Origin: Cycas panzhihuaensis
Taxonomy: Eukaryota; Cycadophyta
DNA: 64,000 nt
Assembly: GCA_023213395.1 (NCBI GenBank)
Contig: CM041465.1
Coordinates: 34,293,741 to 34,357,740 of the forward strand
Direction: 5' to 3'
The notes beneath the pieces were generated by a model. The model did not search any database. It had not been told where the DNA came from and worked only from the letters and a program-made list of their open reading frames with translations. This document shows, in pieces, positions 63,685 through 64,000 of this stretch (positions are counted from its first letter, which is position 1; every line of letters begins with the position of its first letter). The translations under genes and the position numbers were made by a program.

Positions 63685-64000
63685 CCCAGGAAGCCGGTGT
63701 CCTTGCAGGGGGGTACAATCATATGGTCCTATATATGACCCCCTGGAGGCCCATGCTTTCCTCTGCCAAACTATCCATCCATGTTCATCTGCTGTGGCCC
63801 CGCTCCTGGGGCGCCTCATTGCTAGGTCCTCCTACCCTTGGCCACCACTGTTGTACATTTTCTAAGTGTTGCCTTCATCACGATCATCCGCTTGGATTTT
63901 GTGTCACCTATGCATCTACATCTTTACCGGCGGAAGCGCAGGTAACCTGAACCTTCAGCTGCGTGGATTCTCCGACCCTTCCGGGTTATGATCTCCTCGC
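63685..64000 (+). repeat. Possible start of a third E unit or unrelated sequence
   Basis: Where the next LTR is expected, the sequence reads CCCAGGAAGCCGG, which resembles the reverse complement of the LTR start (CCCGGAAGCCGGG) more than the LTR itself. Further similarity to 54112-54420 is weak. The window ends before this can be settled. Confidence 0.3.

Noticed and set aside
1-64000. CRISPR arrays, rRNA and bacterial-type operons
   Set aside because: No regular direct repeats with unique spacers, no rRNA blocks and no ribosome-binding-site operon layout were seen; the content is plant nuclear repeats.

Overview
The window is a stretch of plant nuclear DNA made almost entirely of decayed, nested LTR retrotransposons. 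No intact single-copy gene, tRNA, rRNA or CRISPR array was recognised. The evidence for a land plant is the initiator-tRNA-Met primer sites (variants of TGGTATCAGAGC), plant-type Copia and Gypsy domain orders with chromovirus and Tat-like members, and fragments of two plant proteins (a UTP5/WDR43 C-terminus and a DUF247 protein). The nesting, long decay and low gene content suggest a large seed-plant genome. A gymnosperm is plausible but not proven.

Layout. 1-2.64 kb: AT-rich DNA and the 3' end of a Copia relic (K). 2.65-18.9 kb: a Copia relic (B) split by a 15.1-kb insertion. That insertion is Copia element A (+, 3311-18450), itself split inside its reverse transcriptase by a second member of the same family, C (-, 9348-16843). 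19.3-27.9 kb: Copia relic G, split in its integrase region by chromovirus F (20928-25068). 27.9-29.4 kb, minus strand: a LINE endonuclease fragment, a DUF247 fragment and an A-rich tail. 30.0-39.5 kb: three nested Copia elements, with H (-) holding J (-), which holds I (+, 31066-39290). 39.6-44.1 kb: Gypsy relic D with a minisatellite in front. 44.1-64 kb: two tandem copies, E1 and E2, of a Tat-like Gypsy element with a period near 10 kb.

The most interesting structure is the A/C family. Both copies carry, between primer-binding site and gag, an antisense coding sequence. In A it is the Utp12 domain and acidic tail of the ribosome-biogenesis protein UTP5/WDR43, in one frame over 315 codons with five stops and no frameshift. 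In C the same slot holds an unrelated antisense reading frame. Both antisense frames appear to start from a shared leader (GAAACCCTACCTGT followed by an ATG), and beside that leader lies a C-run minisatellite. This suggests a Copia lineage with a fixed antisense leader and exchangeable host-derived cargo.

The E1/E2 pair shows two modes of decay. E1 has lost CpG by transitions and keeps long frames with a few stops. E2 keeps CpG but is broken by many 1-5 base deletions, which could reflect assembly error. All coding entries below are relics; none is expected to yield a functional protein. Boundaries come from reading the sequence by eye, and domain edges are approximate by tens of bases.
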